Positions 26,182 through 35,314 of a DNA stretch of 64,000 bases are shown here, piece after piece. Where the stretch lies: assembly GCF_000696305.2 (NCBI RefSeq), contig NZ_AOMT01000043.1:62001-126000 (forward strand), given 5' to 3'. The stretch's first letter is position 1, and the number at the start of each line of letters is the position of its first letter. Made by a program: the position numbers and the translations under genes. The notes below the pieces were generated by a model. The model made no database searches, had not been told where the DNA came from, and worked only from the letters and a program-made list of their open reading frames with translations. The DNA comes from Moraxella bovoculi 237 (GTDB lineage: Bacteria; Pseudomonadota; Gammaproteobacteria; Pseudomonadales; Moraxellaceae).

Positions 26182-27987
26182 TCACCCCACGAACACATCA
26201 AGGCGATAATGACGCGTGATGAATCCTTTGAAATATTTCACCACCGCAAGGCTTTCTTTGAGTAGGTCGCGCTCGAGTGCTGATAGCGTATTTGGATTGA
26301 CCTTGCGGGCGGATTTGTCATCGGTGGTGAGCGAGACGGCAAGGCGTTTTGATAGGAAAAATTCCAAAGCTTCGATAATGTTTTGGGCGATTTTTTCGTC
26401 AATGACTTTTTGACTGGCTAATTGACGCAGACGAAGGCGAGTGCTGGTCTCGTCAATGCCGTATTCAAGTGCCAATGCTCGCACGCCATGCACGATGGGG
26501 AAAATGCCAGCTTTTTTTAGGTCAATGTCGCTGTCTTTTCCGCCAGTGAATTTTTGCCAAAAACCTTCTGTGGTTGCGACTTGAATTGTCGGCGCGGCGA
26601 AGCGGTTGATAAAATTGGCATGAGCGTGGCGGACGGCGTGTTGCCAGTGTGATTTTAATTCATAAAATAACGCCACATCGCCACACACAGGGTGAGCATC
26701 CATGAGCGTGGCAAAGTGAATCATCATCTCGCCACCAGTCGCCCCCATCCATGTGCTGACTTGGGCTTTAAAATCGGTGAGCGACTTTCGCCAAGTAGGG
26801 CTTGTAATCATGATGTTGCCATCGCAATAAGGATAGCCAAGTTTGAACAGGGCATCATTAAAGGCTTGGGCGTAGGTGGGCAGATTTGGGTCGTCAAAGC
26901 CATCACGAATGATTAGGGCATTGTCTTGGTCGGTACGCATGACTTGCTCGCCACGACCTTCAGAACCCATGACGATCAGGCAGGTGTTGTCAATGACGGC
27001 AGGTGGTGCGATGAGTTGCCATACCTTAGTAAAGACATGAATGTTGAGACTTTGGACAATGCGTCCGATGACATGGACTTTCATGCCACTTTGGTTTTGT
27101 TGGCGAATGAATGTGCCAATCATCTCCACGCCCACCAAAACTTCGTCTAGGTTTTGGGCTTGGTCAATCCGCTGTGTGATGAGCTGTGAATGGTTGGTTA
27201 GGTAGTTGAGCAGTTCGGTTTGTCCAATCACGCCTGTGATCTCGCCTGCATCATTGACGATCGGTAAACGATGGACGCTTTTGCTGATCATGGTGATCAA
27301 CGCTTCGCTCAAATCGTGGCTTTCGTGAATGGTGTAGAGATTAAATCGGCTATAATCTTTGACGCAAGTGGTGGCAAAATCTGCTTGTTTTGTGATGGCG
27401 TGGCAGACATCGGTCTGGGTAAATATGCCCACGCCATTGGGCGAGCTGACCAAAATGTGCTTGGCATCTACCGCCATCATACGGCAAGTCGCTTCATAAA
27501 GGCTGGCGTTTTCGTCAATAAAATTGGGCGTGCGTATGTGTTCGCCAATGCTGGCAACAGGGCGGTAGAGTAGTTGATGGCTTTGGCTTTTGGCACTCTG
27601 GGCGTCTTGCTCGGATTTGCGAGTGGTCAAATCGGCAAACAGCAATGTCCGCAGTCGCTCGTTGTGCTGACTGATGGCATGGACGGTGTCGCCATCAAGC
27701 CGATACAGCAAGCTTTGTTCTTGGGTGATGACATCAAAGGCGACCCCATCTTTGTCCGCCAAAGAAAACCAATCGCCCACATTCAAGCCTGCCACCAACT
27801 CGCCATGCTGGTGCTGCGTGAGCTTGCCCTTGATGACGATGAACAAATCGCCTTGCCAATCGCCATTGACGGCGGTGTGTTCTGGCAGATAGATGATTTG
27901 GCTGACGGCGGCAAGTTTCTTGCGTTCGCTGGTTGTCAGGGCATCAAAGGGCGGTGTGAATAGATGGTTTAAGGCGGGATTCATCAT
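26182..27987 (-). CDS. cyclic-nucleotide-binding/CBS/DUF294 nucleotidyltransferase-like signalling protein
   Basis: Cytoplasmic protein of 601 residues. In order it has a cNMP-binding-like beta-barrel (about residues 10-125), a CBS pair (about 150-280), a DUF294 nucleotidyltransferase-like domain (about 310-450; GSEGRGEQ and TDQDNALI resemble the GS...DxD site) and a C-terminal DUF294 helical domain. It resembles the regulatory uridylyltransferase-like proteins. It is coupled to the exonuclease gene by an overlapping stop and start. The ribosome site is AAGGA just upstream of tandem ATGs (27987, 27984). Ligand and target are unknown. Confidence 0.88.
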   Translation of the reverse strand: MMNPALNHLFTPPFDALTTSERKKLAAVSQIIYLPEHTAVNGDWQGDLFIVIKGKLTQHQHGELVAGLNVGDWFSLADKDGVAFDVITQEQSLLYRLDGDTVHAISQHNERLRTLLFADLTTRKSEQDAQSAKSQSHQLLYRPVASIGEHIRTPNFIDENASLYEATCRMMAVDAKHILVSSPNGVGIFTQTDVCHAITKQADFATTCVKDYSRFNLYTIHESHDLSEALITMISKSVHRLPIVNDAGEITGVIGQTELLNYLTNHSQLITQRIDQAQNLDEVLVGVEMIGTFIRQQNQSGMKVHVIGRIVQSLNIHVFTKVWQLIAPPAVIDNTCLIVMGSEGRGEQVMRTDQDNALIIRDGFDDPNLPTYAQAFNDALFKLGYPYCDGNIMITSPTWRKSLTDFKAQVSTWMGATGGEMMIHFATLMDAHPVCGDVALFYELKSHWQHAVRHAHANFINRFAAPTIQVATTEGFWQKFTGGKDSDIDLKKAGIFPIVHGVRALALEYGIDETSTRLRLRQLASQKVIDEKIAQNIIEALEFFLSKRLAVSLTTDDKSARKVNPNTLSALERDLLKESLAVVKYFKGFITRHYRLDVFVG

Positions 27988-28134
27988 ACTTTCCTTGTAT
28001 TGCTTAAAATTACCAAAACTGCCTTTATGACAAAAACTTTGTACTAAAAACTTTTTGCCAAAAATCTTGCTAAAAATCTTGCCAAAAAAGCATTTCTTAT
28101 GCCAACAAATCTACCAACAAATGCGCGAGCCATT

Positions 28135-28407
28135 TTACGCCAGTAGGTGTTTGTATTCTGGGTTTTTGTGAATATAAGCGGCGACAAAGCTGCAAGTCGG
28201 TGCCACTTTCTTACCTTCGGCTTGTGCATAATACAGTGCGTGCTTGGTGAGCGCCTTGCCGATGCCCTGACCACCAAGCGCACTTGGGACGATGGTGTGA
28301 TTGTAGATGAGGGTGTCGCCGTGATCCAGATAGCTCAGATAAGCGGTGATGCCATCGATGGTGGTTTCAAAGCGGCGTAGGTTGGTGTTGTGGGTGATGT
28401 CGGTCAT
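28135..28407 (-). CDS. small GNAT-like N-acetyltransferase (YjdJ type)
   Basis: About 90 residues with the short GNAT fold: a central ALGGQGIGKALTKHAL acetyl-CoA loop and the C-terminal CSFVAAYIHKNPEY motif typical of the YjdJ-type proteins. GGAG lies 6 nt before ATG 28407. The substrate is unknown. The following 28021-28134 stretch contains a short AT-rich near-repeat of AAAAATCTTGC and no gene. Confidence 0.85.
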   Translation of the reverse strand: MTDITHNTNLRRFETTIDGITAYLSYLDHGDTLIYNHTIVPSALGGQGIGKALTKHALYYAQAEGKKVAPTCSFVAAYIHKNPEYKHLLA

Positions 28408-28511
28408 GAAAGCTCCAATTTTTCAAAAATCCTTAAAAACCATACGGATTATCTTAGCATAAAGAATTTTTCGATGCTTGTAAATGATTTTGTGAGTGAT
28501 GATGAAAATTT

Positions 28512-28551
28512 CGCCAAGCCTGCCGTCTATTTGTCATCTTGGGGCTTGGCG
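28512..28551 (-). other. perfect 9-bp inverted repeat after a LysR gene
   Basis: CGCCAAGCC (28512-28520) and GGCTTGGCG (28543-28551) are separated by 22 nt, about 55 nt past the lysR stop on the minus strand. It could end the lysR message. The right arm with its flank resembles bases near 804-826. Confidence 0.4.
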
Positions 28552-28605
28552 ATGGTATTTTTGGAGAGTTTTTCAATGCTTATGGCGTGTCAATTTGGCG
28601 GTGTG

Positions 28606-29520
28606 CTAATCTGATTGCGTGTCAATTTGCCAGTGCTTTGCATAAGTTTTTAAAAAATTGGCAAACGCCAACACCGCCGCACTGGGGGAGCGGTGTTTGT
28701 GCTGATACAGCAAAAATTTTCTGTCAATCTTAGGCTCTTTGATGGGAATCATGGTCAAATCATGCTGATCTATCCAGTTTTTAGCGTAGCTAAGTGCCAG
28801 TGTGATGCCAAGCCCCATTTGCGTCATGCCAAGCGCAGTGGATAAAAAATTGACCTCATAATCAGACCGAAACAGCCGCTTGGTCAGCTCCATCGGCAGT
28901 GCTGCTCGAATCTGCTCGGCAAAGGCGGCTTGTAGCGTGATGAGCTCGCCTGCTGGAATGTCCTGCCATGTGACTTCAGACCGCCCTGCCAAAGCGTGAT
29001 CGGGTTTAACAATCAAATAAAACTTCGATGAAAATAGCGTCTCTGCCAAGATGTCGCTGCTAAAAGGATGTTCAGGACCGATGCCGATGTCAGCGTCGAT
29101 GAGCTGCACTCGCTCCATGACCTCGCCGATGCCACAGTCGATGAGACTCACCTGAATGTCTGGATAGGCTTGTTTGAACGCCTTGATGAGACTGGGCATG
29201 ATGGTGGCGGCAAGCTGCTGGCTGGCGGCGATGCGCACCTTGCCTTGATTGTAGTCTTTGATGTCGTGAATCTCGCCTGTGAACATGCGCATGTCGTCCA
29301 AGACTTTCAGGGCATAAGGCACGAGCCGCTCGCCCGCCTCTGACAGATGTAGCTGTCGGGTGGTGCGGTCAAACAGCGTGATGCCCAGCTGATTTTCCAT
29401 CTCTTTAATCAGTCCGCTCAAAGACGACTGGGTCAGATACAGCTCATCAGCCGCCTTGGTAAAGCTTTTGTGGCGAGATACGGCGATGAAGGCGTTCAGC
29501 TGGCGTAGGGTGACATTCAT
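28606..29520 (-). CDS. LysR-family regulator, divergent from hpd
   Basis: LysR-type transcription factor of 304 residues with an N-terminal winged HTH (FTKAADELYLTQSSLSGLIKEME) and a C-terminal co-inducer domain (QQLAATIMPSLIKAF, VSLIDCGIGEVMERV). It is divergent from the 4-hydroxyphenylpyruvate dioxygenase gene with 158 nt between, the standard arrangement for control of the neighbour and itself. It is clearly a paralogue of the regulator at 36912-37820. The likely effector is a tyrosine-pathway intermediate (inference). The intergenic DNA has TTTATGATAA at 29576-29585, also present in inverse form before the second cluster. Confidence 0.9.
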   Translation of the reverse strand: MNVTLRQLNAFIAVSRHKSFTKAADELYLTQSSLSGLIKEMENQLGITLFDRTTRQLHLSEAGERLVPYALKVLDDMRMFTGEIHDIKDYNQGKVRIAASQQLAATIMPSLIKAFKQAYPDIQVSLIDCGIGEVMERVQLIDADIGIGPEHPFSSDILAETLFSSKFYLIVKPDHALAGRSEVTWQDIPAGELITLQAAFAEQIRAALPMELTKRLFRSDYEVNFLSTALGMTQMGLGITLALSYAKNWIDQHDLTMIPIKEPKIDRKFLLYQHKHRSPSAAVLAFANFLKTYAKHWQIDTQSD

Positions 29521-29678
29521 GGATAAGTCCGATAAATAAAACTAAAAAAGCCATTTGTGCAATATGGACGACTATTTTATGATAACGGCAAATGACTTGC
29601 AATAGCTAAGAAAACACCACCACAAGAAGTCATTGTAATGTATTCAAGCACTTTTATATCATCAACCAAGGAAGTATT

Positions 29679-30764
29679 ATGGCAGATTTATTTGACAATC
29701 CGATGGGACTAGACGGTTTTGAATTTTTGGAATTTTCAAGCCCGACACCAAGCTTTTTAGAGCCACTGTTTGAGAAAATGGGGTTTATTGAAGTCGCCCG
29801 CCACCGCTCCAAAGATGTCTCGCTGTATCGCCAAGGTGGCATCAACATCATCATCAATCGCACCAAGCGCACCCAAGCCGACTATTTTGCCCAAGAACAT
29901 GGCGCAGGCGCGTGCGCGATGGGCTTTCGGGTGAAAAATGCGCAATTTGCCTACAACCGTGCCATCGAGCTGGGTGCTGAACCTGTCGATGTGCCAACGG
30001 ACATGATGGAGCTTCGCTTGCCTGCCATCAAAGGCATCGGCGGTTCATTGATTTATTTTATTGACCGATATGAAGAAGGCAAGACGATTTACGACATTGA
30101 TTTTGAGTTTTTGGCAGGCGTGGATAGAAATCCTGTCGGCTTTGGCTTTAAAGTGATCGATCATTTGACCCATAATCTGTATCGTGGTCGCATGGATTAT
30201 TGGTATCATTTTTACCAAAAAATCTTTAATTTTCAAGAGATTCGCTATTTTGACATCAAGGGCGAATACACAGGACTGACCAGCCGTGCCTTGACTGCGC
30301 CAGACGGCAAAATCCGCATTCCCTTGAACGAAGAGTCCAAGCAAGGCGGCGGACAGATTGAAGAGTTTTTGATGAAATTTAATGGCGAAGGCATCCAGCA
30401 CATTGCGTTTTTGTCGGACAATTTGCTTGAAAGCATCGATAAGCTGCGTGCTGCTGGCGTGCCACTTGCTACCGCGCCCAAAGACACTTATTATGAAATG
30501 CTAGAAGAGCGCTTGCCAAATCACGGCGAGCCTGTGGCAGAGCTGCAAGCTCGTGGCATCTTGCTGGATGGCACCACCGAAGATGGCACGCCACGCTTAC
30601 TACTACAAATTTTTTCTGAAACGCTCATGGGTCCTGTATTTTTTGAATTCATTCAAAGGAAGGGTGATTATGCCCAAGGTTTTGGTGAGGGGAACTTTAA
30701 AGCGTTGTTTGAATCCATTGAGCGAGATCAAATTCGCCGTGGGGTTTTAGAAACGACAGATTAG
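29679..30764 (+). CDS. hpd: 4-hydroxyphenylpyruvate dioxygenase
   Basis: Fe(II) dioxygenase of 361 residues that converts 4-hydroxyphenylpyruvate to homogentisate, the second step of tyrosine breakdown. Iron ligands are His162 (KVIDHLTHN), His241 ([11 protein letters not shown]) and Glu323 ([13 protein letters not shown]), with the C-terminal gating helix [28 protein letters not shown] precedes the ATG. It is followed by a terminator, so it is its own unit, separated from fahA and maiA by 8 kb. Confidence 0.96.
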   Translation: MADLFDNPMGLDGFEFLEFSSPTPSFLEPLFEKMGFIEVARHRSKDVSLYRQGGINIIINRTKRTQADYFAQEHGAGACAMGFRVKNAQFAYNRAIELGAEPVDVPTDMMELRLPAIKGIGGSLIYFIDRYEEGKTIYDIDFEFLAGVDRNPVGFGFKVIDHLTHNLYRGRMDYWYHFYQKIFNFQEIRYFDIKGEYTGLTSRALTAPDGKIRIPLNEESKQGGGQIEEFLMKFNGEGIQHIAFLSDNLLESIDKLRAAGVPLATAPKDTYYEMLEERLPNHGEPVAELQARGILLDGTTEDGTPRLLLQIFSETLMGPVFFEFIQRKGDYAQGFGEGNFKALFESIERDQIRRGVLETTD

Positions 30765-30783
30765 TTAAATCAGGTCTTTGTGC

Positions 30784-30820
30784 GAGTACGATATGGCAAT
30801 CATGTCGTACTCATTTTTAT
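30784..30820 (+). terminator. rho-independent terminator of hpd
   Basis: GAGTACGA (30784-30791), a 13-nt loop, TCGTACTC (30805-30812), then ATTTTTAT. About 20 nt past the hpd stop. The remaining bases to 31050 hold no recognisable gene. Confidence 0.75.
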
Positions 30821-31061
30821 CAAGACTGCTGTGCGATTAAAATCCATCGCAAAGCCTTTAAGCACATACGGCGACCGACTGTTACGCCATCAACTGTTCT
30901 TTTGCATCATGCCAGATTGAGTTTGTGATTCCAAATCAACTCAGATCATCGTTGAATGGGCGACGCTTTCATTGATATAGAACCTAACTAAAACCTACCA
31001 AATCCTGTCAAAAAAACGCTTTGACCATCATTAAAAAACTTCATCAATGGAGGTGTTTAGT

Positions 31062-32246
31062 ATGCAGTACTCACTAGTTGCGATTGCAATTATTGTATTG
31101 GCATTAGGGAGTTTTGCTGATGAAGCGATGTTGGTTAGCTTTGCTTTGACGCTTGCTGATGGGGATTCAAAAAATTTAACCTTGCTATATGCTTTGTCTA
31201 TGATTGGCGGTGTTATTGCCAGTCGTAGCGGTGCAGTGATTTTGCCAAAAATTAGCGAAAAAACTATTTTGCCTATCATTTTTTTTCTACAAGGATTGGT
31301 CATTCTTGCATTTTATTTTTTTGCTGATTTAGCATTGATGGTTTTGGTTCTAAGTTTTTTATTAGGATATCTGGGTTCATTATTGTGGACAATTTTTTTA
31401 TCAGTATTGCCAAATTATTTTGCTAATAATTTGCCTCTTGCCAATAAAATAGTACAGACCATTAAAAATGCTGGATTTATTTTTGCTCCAAGTTTAACGG
31501 GATTTGCATTTGGTATGGTTGGTAAAAACTTGGTGTTCATTTTATCAGTAATTAGTTTTTTTTGTTTTTTCTTGTTATTGTTGAATAACAAGAACTCTCA
31601 AAGCCAACAACACGCAGATGAGTTATTGGACAATGATGCTGTCGTTTCTTATTGGCAGTTTATTAAAACCCCTACCATAAAGAGGGTTTTGGTATTTTTT
31701 ACAATCACCATCGCTTTGACTTCTGCACTAAACATTATCATGATCCCTTATATCAATAATCAGTTGGCTCTTAGTCCATTTATTTATGGAACAACTTTGT
31801 CCATGATGAGTCTTGGATTGCTGATTAGCCCAATCTTATTTAGTGATTTTTTTAAAAAAATAGGTCAAGTATCTGGTGCTTATTTGGCGGCTGGATTAAT
31901 GGGTATTGGCATGATGGGATTTGGCTTGGTAAGTATGTTGGCTAATTATTCAATGATTTTTATGTTATTTTTGTCTGGATTATTCGTTGGTGTGGGTAAT
32001 GGGGTGCAAAATACATTGATGAGTGAGTTTATGCTTGATTTTTGTGGAAAGCATACCAAGCAGTTAATGCCTCACTATGTGTTATCACTACAATGCTGTG
32101 TTTTGTTTGGGTTTGGCATCACTTTTATGATTCAATCAGAATGGATTGTTATCAGTCTATTTTTGTTTGGTTTTGTTGTAATACTTTGTGGTGTGTTGGG
32201 CGCTTGGATGAATCATGGTGTTGATCAAGGTAAGTGGAGAATGTGA
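31062..32246 (+). CDS. MFS transporter
   Basis: About 394 residues and 11-12 hydrophobic helices with a short central loop rich in Ser, Gln and Asp (NNKNSQSQQHADEL). The fold is that of a 12-helix drug/metabolite MFS protein. GGAGGTG ends 6 nt before ATG 31062 and overlaps the earlier in-frame ATG 31047, so 31062 is the start. The sequence is much more AT-rich than hpd and nhaC, suggesting separate acquisition. The substrate cannot be told; the position in the aromatic cluster may be coincidental. Confidence 0.82.
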   Translation: MQYSLVAIAIIVLALGSFADEAMLVSFALTLADGDSKNLTLLYALSMIGGVIASRSGAVILPKISEKTILPIIFFLQGLVILAFYFFADLALMVLVLSFLLGYLGSLLWTIFLSVLPNYFANNLPLANKIVQTIKNAGFIFAPSLTGFAFGMVGKNLVFILSVISFFCFFLLLLNNKNSQSQQHADELLDNDAVVSYWQFIKTPTIKRVLVFFTITIALTSALNIIMIPYINNQLALSPFIYGTTLSMMSLGLLISPILFSDFFKKIGQVSGAYLAAGLMGIGMMGFGLVSMLANYSMIFMLFLSGLFVGVGNGVQNTLMSEFMLDFCGKHTKQLMPHYVLSLQCCVLFGFGITFMIQSEWIVISLFLFGFVVILCGVLGAWMNHGVDQGKWRM

Positions 32247-32340
32247 AGATTTGTGGTTCATAGGAAAAAAAGAAGTGTGCTGTAATTTTTAAGAGTTCAT
32301 CAACTCATGCCAAGTCTTATTGATGGCTGTATGATTTTCA

Positions 32341-32370
32341 TTGAATCATGCGGTTATTTTTTATTATAAT
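32341..32370 (+). promoter_or_regulatory. candidate sigma-70 promoter of the NhaC-family gene
   Basis: TTGAAT (32341-32346) and TATAAT (32365-32370) with 18-nt spacing. Transcription should start near 32377, at the edge of the inverted repeat 32380-32408. Confidence 0.6.
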
Positions 32371-32379
32371 AAGTTTGAA

Positions 32380-32408
32380 TGATGACAAGGGCGGATGAGT
32401 TGTCATCA
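32380..32408 (+). promoter_or_regulatory. operator-like perfect inverted repeat before the NhaC-family gene
   Basis: TGATGACAA (32380-32388) and TTGTCATCA (32400-32408) form a perfect 9-bp dyad with an 11-nt spacer, just downstream of the promoter and 20 nt before the ATG. The position fits a repressor operator or an mRNA hairpin near the ribosome site. Confidence 0.55.
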
Positions 32409-32428
32409 TAAGACAGTAAGGAATCTTT

Positions 32429-33820
32429 ATGAGTAAACAAGCCCCTCTTTTACACCCAACCCCAAAACAAGCTTTACTGATTGCCATGATTGTGGTGGCG
32501 GTACTTGCTTTGACGATGATTCAGCTTGGCTTTGTGCCGTTGCTATCTTTATTGATTGTCATTCTAGGCTTGATGATGTTCGGCTTATGTAAGGGCGTCA
32601 AGTTTGAGGCAATGCAAGATAGAATGATAGGCGGTGTCGCCACGGGGATGGGGGCGATTTATTTATTTTCACTCATTGGGTTGCTTGTGTCAGCACTCAT
32701 GATGAGTGGAGCGATTCCCACGCTGATTTATTATGGTTTTGAGATACTGTCATCACAATGGTTTTATCTGTCAGCTTTCATATTGGCAAGTGTGATTGGT
32801 CTGGCTTTGGGGAGTGGATTTACCACTTGTGCTACGGTAGGCGTGGCGTTTTTGGGCATGGCGAATGCCTTTGGGGCGAATCCTGCAATTGTGGCAGGAG
32901 CGGTAGTTTCTGGAGCATTATTTGGTGATAAGATGTCGCCGTTATCCGACACCACAAGCATCGCTGCTTCGATTGTGGGCGTGGATTTGTTTGATCACAT
33001 CAAAAATATGATGTACACCACCATTCCTGCGTGGCTCATCACGGCGGTGATTTTTGTGTTCATGCCGTCAGCAGCAGGCGATTTGTCAGGTGTGGCGGAG
33101 CTAAAAGCGAACCTTTTGGCGAGCGGACTGGTGCAAGGCTATATGCTCATTCCTTTTGTGGTGCTGATTGCCATGGCGATGATGCGCATCAATGCGATTT
33201 ATACCATTGCTGCCACCATTGTCGTGGCACTTGCCTTGACTTATACGCATTCTAGCCCAAGCCTTGCCCAGATTGGCGGTTGGTTCTTTAAGGGCTATTC
33301 TTTGCCAGAAGGTGTGGATTTGGGTGCGGTAGGCGAGCTCGTTTCTCGGGGCGGCTTGGAGAGTATGTTTTTCACGCAGATTTTGGTGATTTTGGCGTTG
33401 TCGCTTGGCGGGCTGTTGCAAGGGCTTGGCGTGTTGCCAGCACTGCTTGATGGCATGCGTCATTTATTGACAAAGGCAAGTCGTGGCGTGGCAGCAGCGG
33501 CATTCACTTCTTTTGGCATTAATGTGTTGGTTGGTGAGCAGTATTTAAGCTTGTTGCTCTCGGGCAATGCTTTTTTACCAGAATATAAAAGACTTGGATT
33601 GCATCCAAAAAATCTGTCTCGCACCATTGAAGATGCTGGCACCGTCATCAATCCCTTGGTGCCATGGGGCGTGTATGGCGGATTTTTGACGGGTGTGTTT
33701 GGCATGCCTGTGATCAGCTATGTGCCGTTTGCGTTTTTCTGCTATCTGTGCTTTGCTTTGACGCTGATTTTTGGCTTTACAGGCATTACCATTTCTAAAT
33801 TGACACCTAATCACAACTGA
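32429..33820 (+). CDS. NhaC-family Na+/H+ antiporter-like transporter
   Basis: Inner-membrane protein of 463 residues with about 11-12 helices and NhaC-family motifs (GSGFTTCATVG, ALFGDKMSPLSDTT, PLVPWGVYGGF). The family includes Na+/H+ and malate/lactate antiporters and some amino acid carriers. Placed between hpd and phhAB, it could move tyrosine or a product of the pathway, or simply exchange sodium; the sequence does not decide. It has its own promoter and operator-like dyad and converges with phhB. Confidence 0.85.
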   Translation: MSKQAPLLHPTPKQALLIAMIVVAVLALTMIQLGFVPLLSLLIVILGLMMFGLCKGVKFEAMQDRMIGGVATGMGAIYLFSLIGLLVSALMMSGAIPTLIYYGFEILSSQWFYLSAFILASVIGLALGSGFTTCATVGVAFLGMANAFGANPAIVAGAVVSGALFGDKMSPLSDTTSIAASIVGVDLFDHIKNMMYTTIPAWLITAVIFVFMPSAAGDLSGVAELKANLLASGLVQGYMLIPFVVLIAMAMMRINAIYTIAATIVVALALTYTHSSPSLAQIGGWFFKGYSLPEGVDLGAVGELVSRGGLESMFFTQILVILALSLGGLLQGLGVLPALLDGMRHLLTKASRGVAAAAFTSFGINVLVGEQYLSLLLSGNAFLPEYKRLGLHPKNLSRTIEDAGTVINPLVPWGVYGGFLTGVFGMPVISYVPFAFFCYLCFALTLIFGFTGITISKLTPNHN

Positions 33821-33845
33821 TCGCATACATCAGCCACCAACCAAA

Positions 33846-33874
33846 AAATCAGGGCGAAACTCTCGCCCTGATTT
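33846..33874. terminator. terminator between convergent nhaC-like gene and phhB
   Basis: AAATCAGGGCGA, loop AACTC, TCGCCCTGATTT: a 12-bp perfect stem between two converging genes, with A/T runs on both flanks. Confidence 0.8.
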
Positions 33875-33914
33875 CATGTCTGACCGCATAAGATGGTATT
33901 AAGATGTCATTTGT

Positions 33915-34265
33915 TCATTCATACAGCGCATCTGTCTTGACCGCCATGATGAAGTCATTTTTGTGCAGACCTTTGATGCTGTGCGACCACCACCAGACGG
34001 TGACCTTACCCCACTCCACCAAGATGCCTGGATGATGCCCTTCTGATTCGGCAAGGTGCATCAGCTTTTCGCCAAATGCCCACGCGCTTTTGAAGTTTTT
34101 GAATTTAAATACGCGTTTTAATTGCAGTACATACTGCTCACCCACCTGCTCGGACACAACCGCCCAGTCTGGCAGCTGTTTCATAAATTCTGTAAGCTCA
34201 GCGTCCGTCACTTTTGGGGCGTCTGCTTGACAAGCTTCACAAAATTGACTTTTTAAATCACTCAT
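33915..34265 (-). CDS. phhB: pterin-4a-carbinolamine dehydratase PhhB
   Basis: Recycles the 4a-hydroxy pterin made by phenylalanine hydroxylase. The 116 residues contain the active-site motif ESEGHHPG followed by [16 protein letters not shown], the usual THxxxGLxxND pattern with Ser in place of Thr. The N-terminus has an extension with a Cys pair (CEACQADAP). It follows phhA by 42 nt, with the same direction, so it forms an operon with it. Confidence 0.93.
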   Translation of the reverse strand: MSDLKSQFCEACQADAPKVTDAELTEFMKQLPDWAVVSEQVGEQYVLQLKRVFKFKNFKSAWAFGEKLMHLAESEGHHPGILVEWGKVTVWWWSHSIKGLHKNDFIMAVKTDALYE

Positions 34266-34307
34266 AAAAGATTCCTTATTAACGATGTTTTTAGGGTAGG
34301 TTATTTG

Positions 34308-35105
34308 TCATGCCGTCTGATCATCAAGCAGGCTTGGATGTGGCTCAAATAATCCTTGCTCCATGGCTTTGTTCACTTCAGCCATCAATGATTTTTCGGT
34401 CAGTGAAAACAGCTGCTCTGGTTTGTCAATGACATAATAGATGGGTTGGATTTTATCAATGCGATAGGGTGTTCTTAAAATGTCATTGACATTAAAGGGT
34501 CGGTACTCTGGTTTACCACTGACGGCATACTCTGTCTCAGCAGGAGATGACAAAATACCACCGCCATAGATTCTAAGACCGTCTTTGGTGTTAATCAGAC
34601 CAAATTCCATCGTAAACCAATAAAGTCTTGCCAGAAATACTCGTGTCTTTTTATCGGCTTGTAGTCCCAGCTTGCCATAGGTGTGCGTAAAATTGGCAAA
34701 GGCGGGATGTGTTAATAGTGGCAAATGACCGATGATTTCGTGAAAGATGTCAGGCTCTTGGATGTAGTCAAAATCATCACGAGTGCGAATGAAAGTCGCC
34801 ACAGGAAATCGCTGATGCGCAAGCAGCTCAAAAAACTTGCCAAACGAGATGAGTGCAGGCACGGCGGCAGTCTGCCAGCCTGTCATCTGCTGCAAAGTGG
34901 TGTCTAGATTGCCAAGCTTAGGAATGTGATCGATTGGCAAATCGAGCGTATTTAAGCCTTGGGTGTATTCATCGCAAGCCTTGCCGATGATGCTTTTTTG
35001 TTGGCGGATGCGCAAGTCACGCCAGATGGCATTTTCATCCGCTGACCATGCGATGTGACCGTGCGAATCGGGCATGTGGGCAGTGTAGAGGGTTTTTGAT
35101 TGCAT
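34308..35105 (-). CDS. phhA: phenylalanine 4-hydroxylase PhhA
   Basis: Iron and tetrahydropterin-dependent monooxygenase of 265 residues that turns phenylalanine into tyrosine. The start is ATG 35105, with AAGGAC 6 nt upstream; the frame to 35222 lacks one. Iron ligands are His122 and His127 (DIFHEIIGHLPLL) and Glu167 (YWFTMEFGLI). No regulatory ACT domain is present, as in other bacterial enzymes. It forms an operon with phhB and feeds the hpd-fahA-maiA route. Confidence 0.96.
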   Translation of the reverse strand: MQSKTLYTAHMPDSHGHIAWSADENAIWRDLRIRQQKSIIGKACDEYTQGLNTLDLPIDHIPKLGNLDTTLQQMTGWQTAAVPALISFGKFFELLAHQRFPVATFIRTRDDFDYIQEPDIFHEIIGHLPLLTHPAFANFTHTYGKLGLQADKKTRVFLARLYWFTMEFGLINTKDGLRIYGGGILSSPAETEYAVSGKPEYRPFNVNDILRTPYRIDKIQPIYYVIDKPEQLFSLTEKSLMAEVNKAMEQGLFEPHPSLLDDQTA

Positions 35106-35293
35106 AAAAATGTCCTTTTTTTTATGGCTTGATTTAAAATGGCTTAAAGAGCCATGCGATGCATTATAAAATAAAAACTTGCCATGATTGATGGGAAATT
35201 TGCTTTTTATATTGGCAATCACGATAAATGCTCGTGAGTATATTTATGAATAATACCTAAACAACCACCGGCACTTTCCCCTAATTTTTGCGG

Positions 35294-35299
35294 TATAAT
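35294..35299 (+). promoter_or_regulatory. -10 element of the phospholipase-D-family gene
   Basis: A perfect TATAAT lies 15-20 nt before the first ATG. A clear -35 is not seen. Because the longest open frame (from TTG 35288) would begin inside this element, the real start must be at 35315 or later. Confidence 0.5.
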
Positions 35300-35314
35300 A
35301 CGCCAACTTTAATA

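Noticed and set aside
27574-27963. Plus-strand frame of 129 codons
   Set aside because: It is antisense to the DUF294 gene, which has clear domain motifs.
28390-28733. Plus-strand frames between the acetyltransferase and lysR genes
   Set aside because: They overlap the lysR 3' end or a dyad, lack ribosome sites and match no family pattern.
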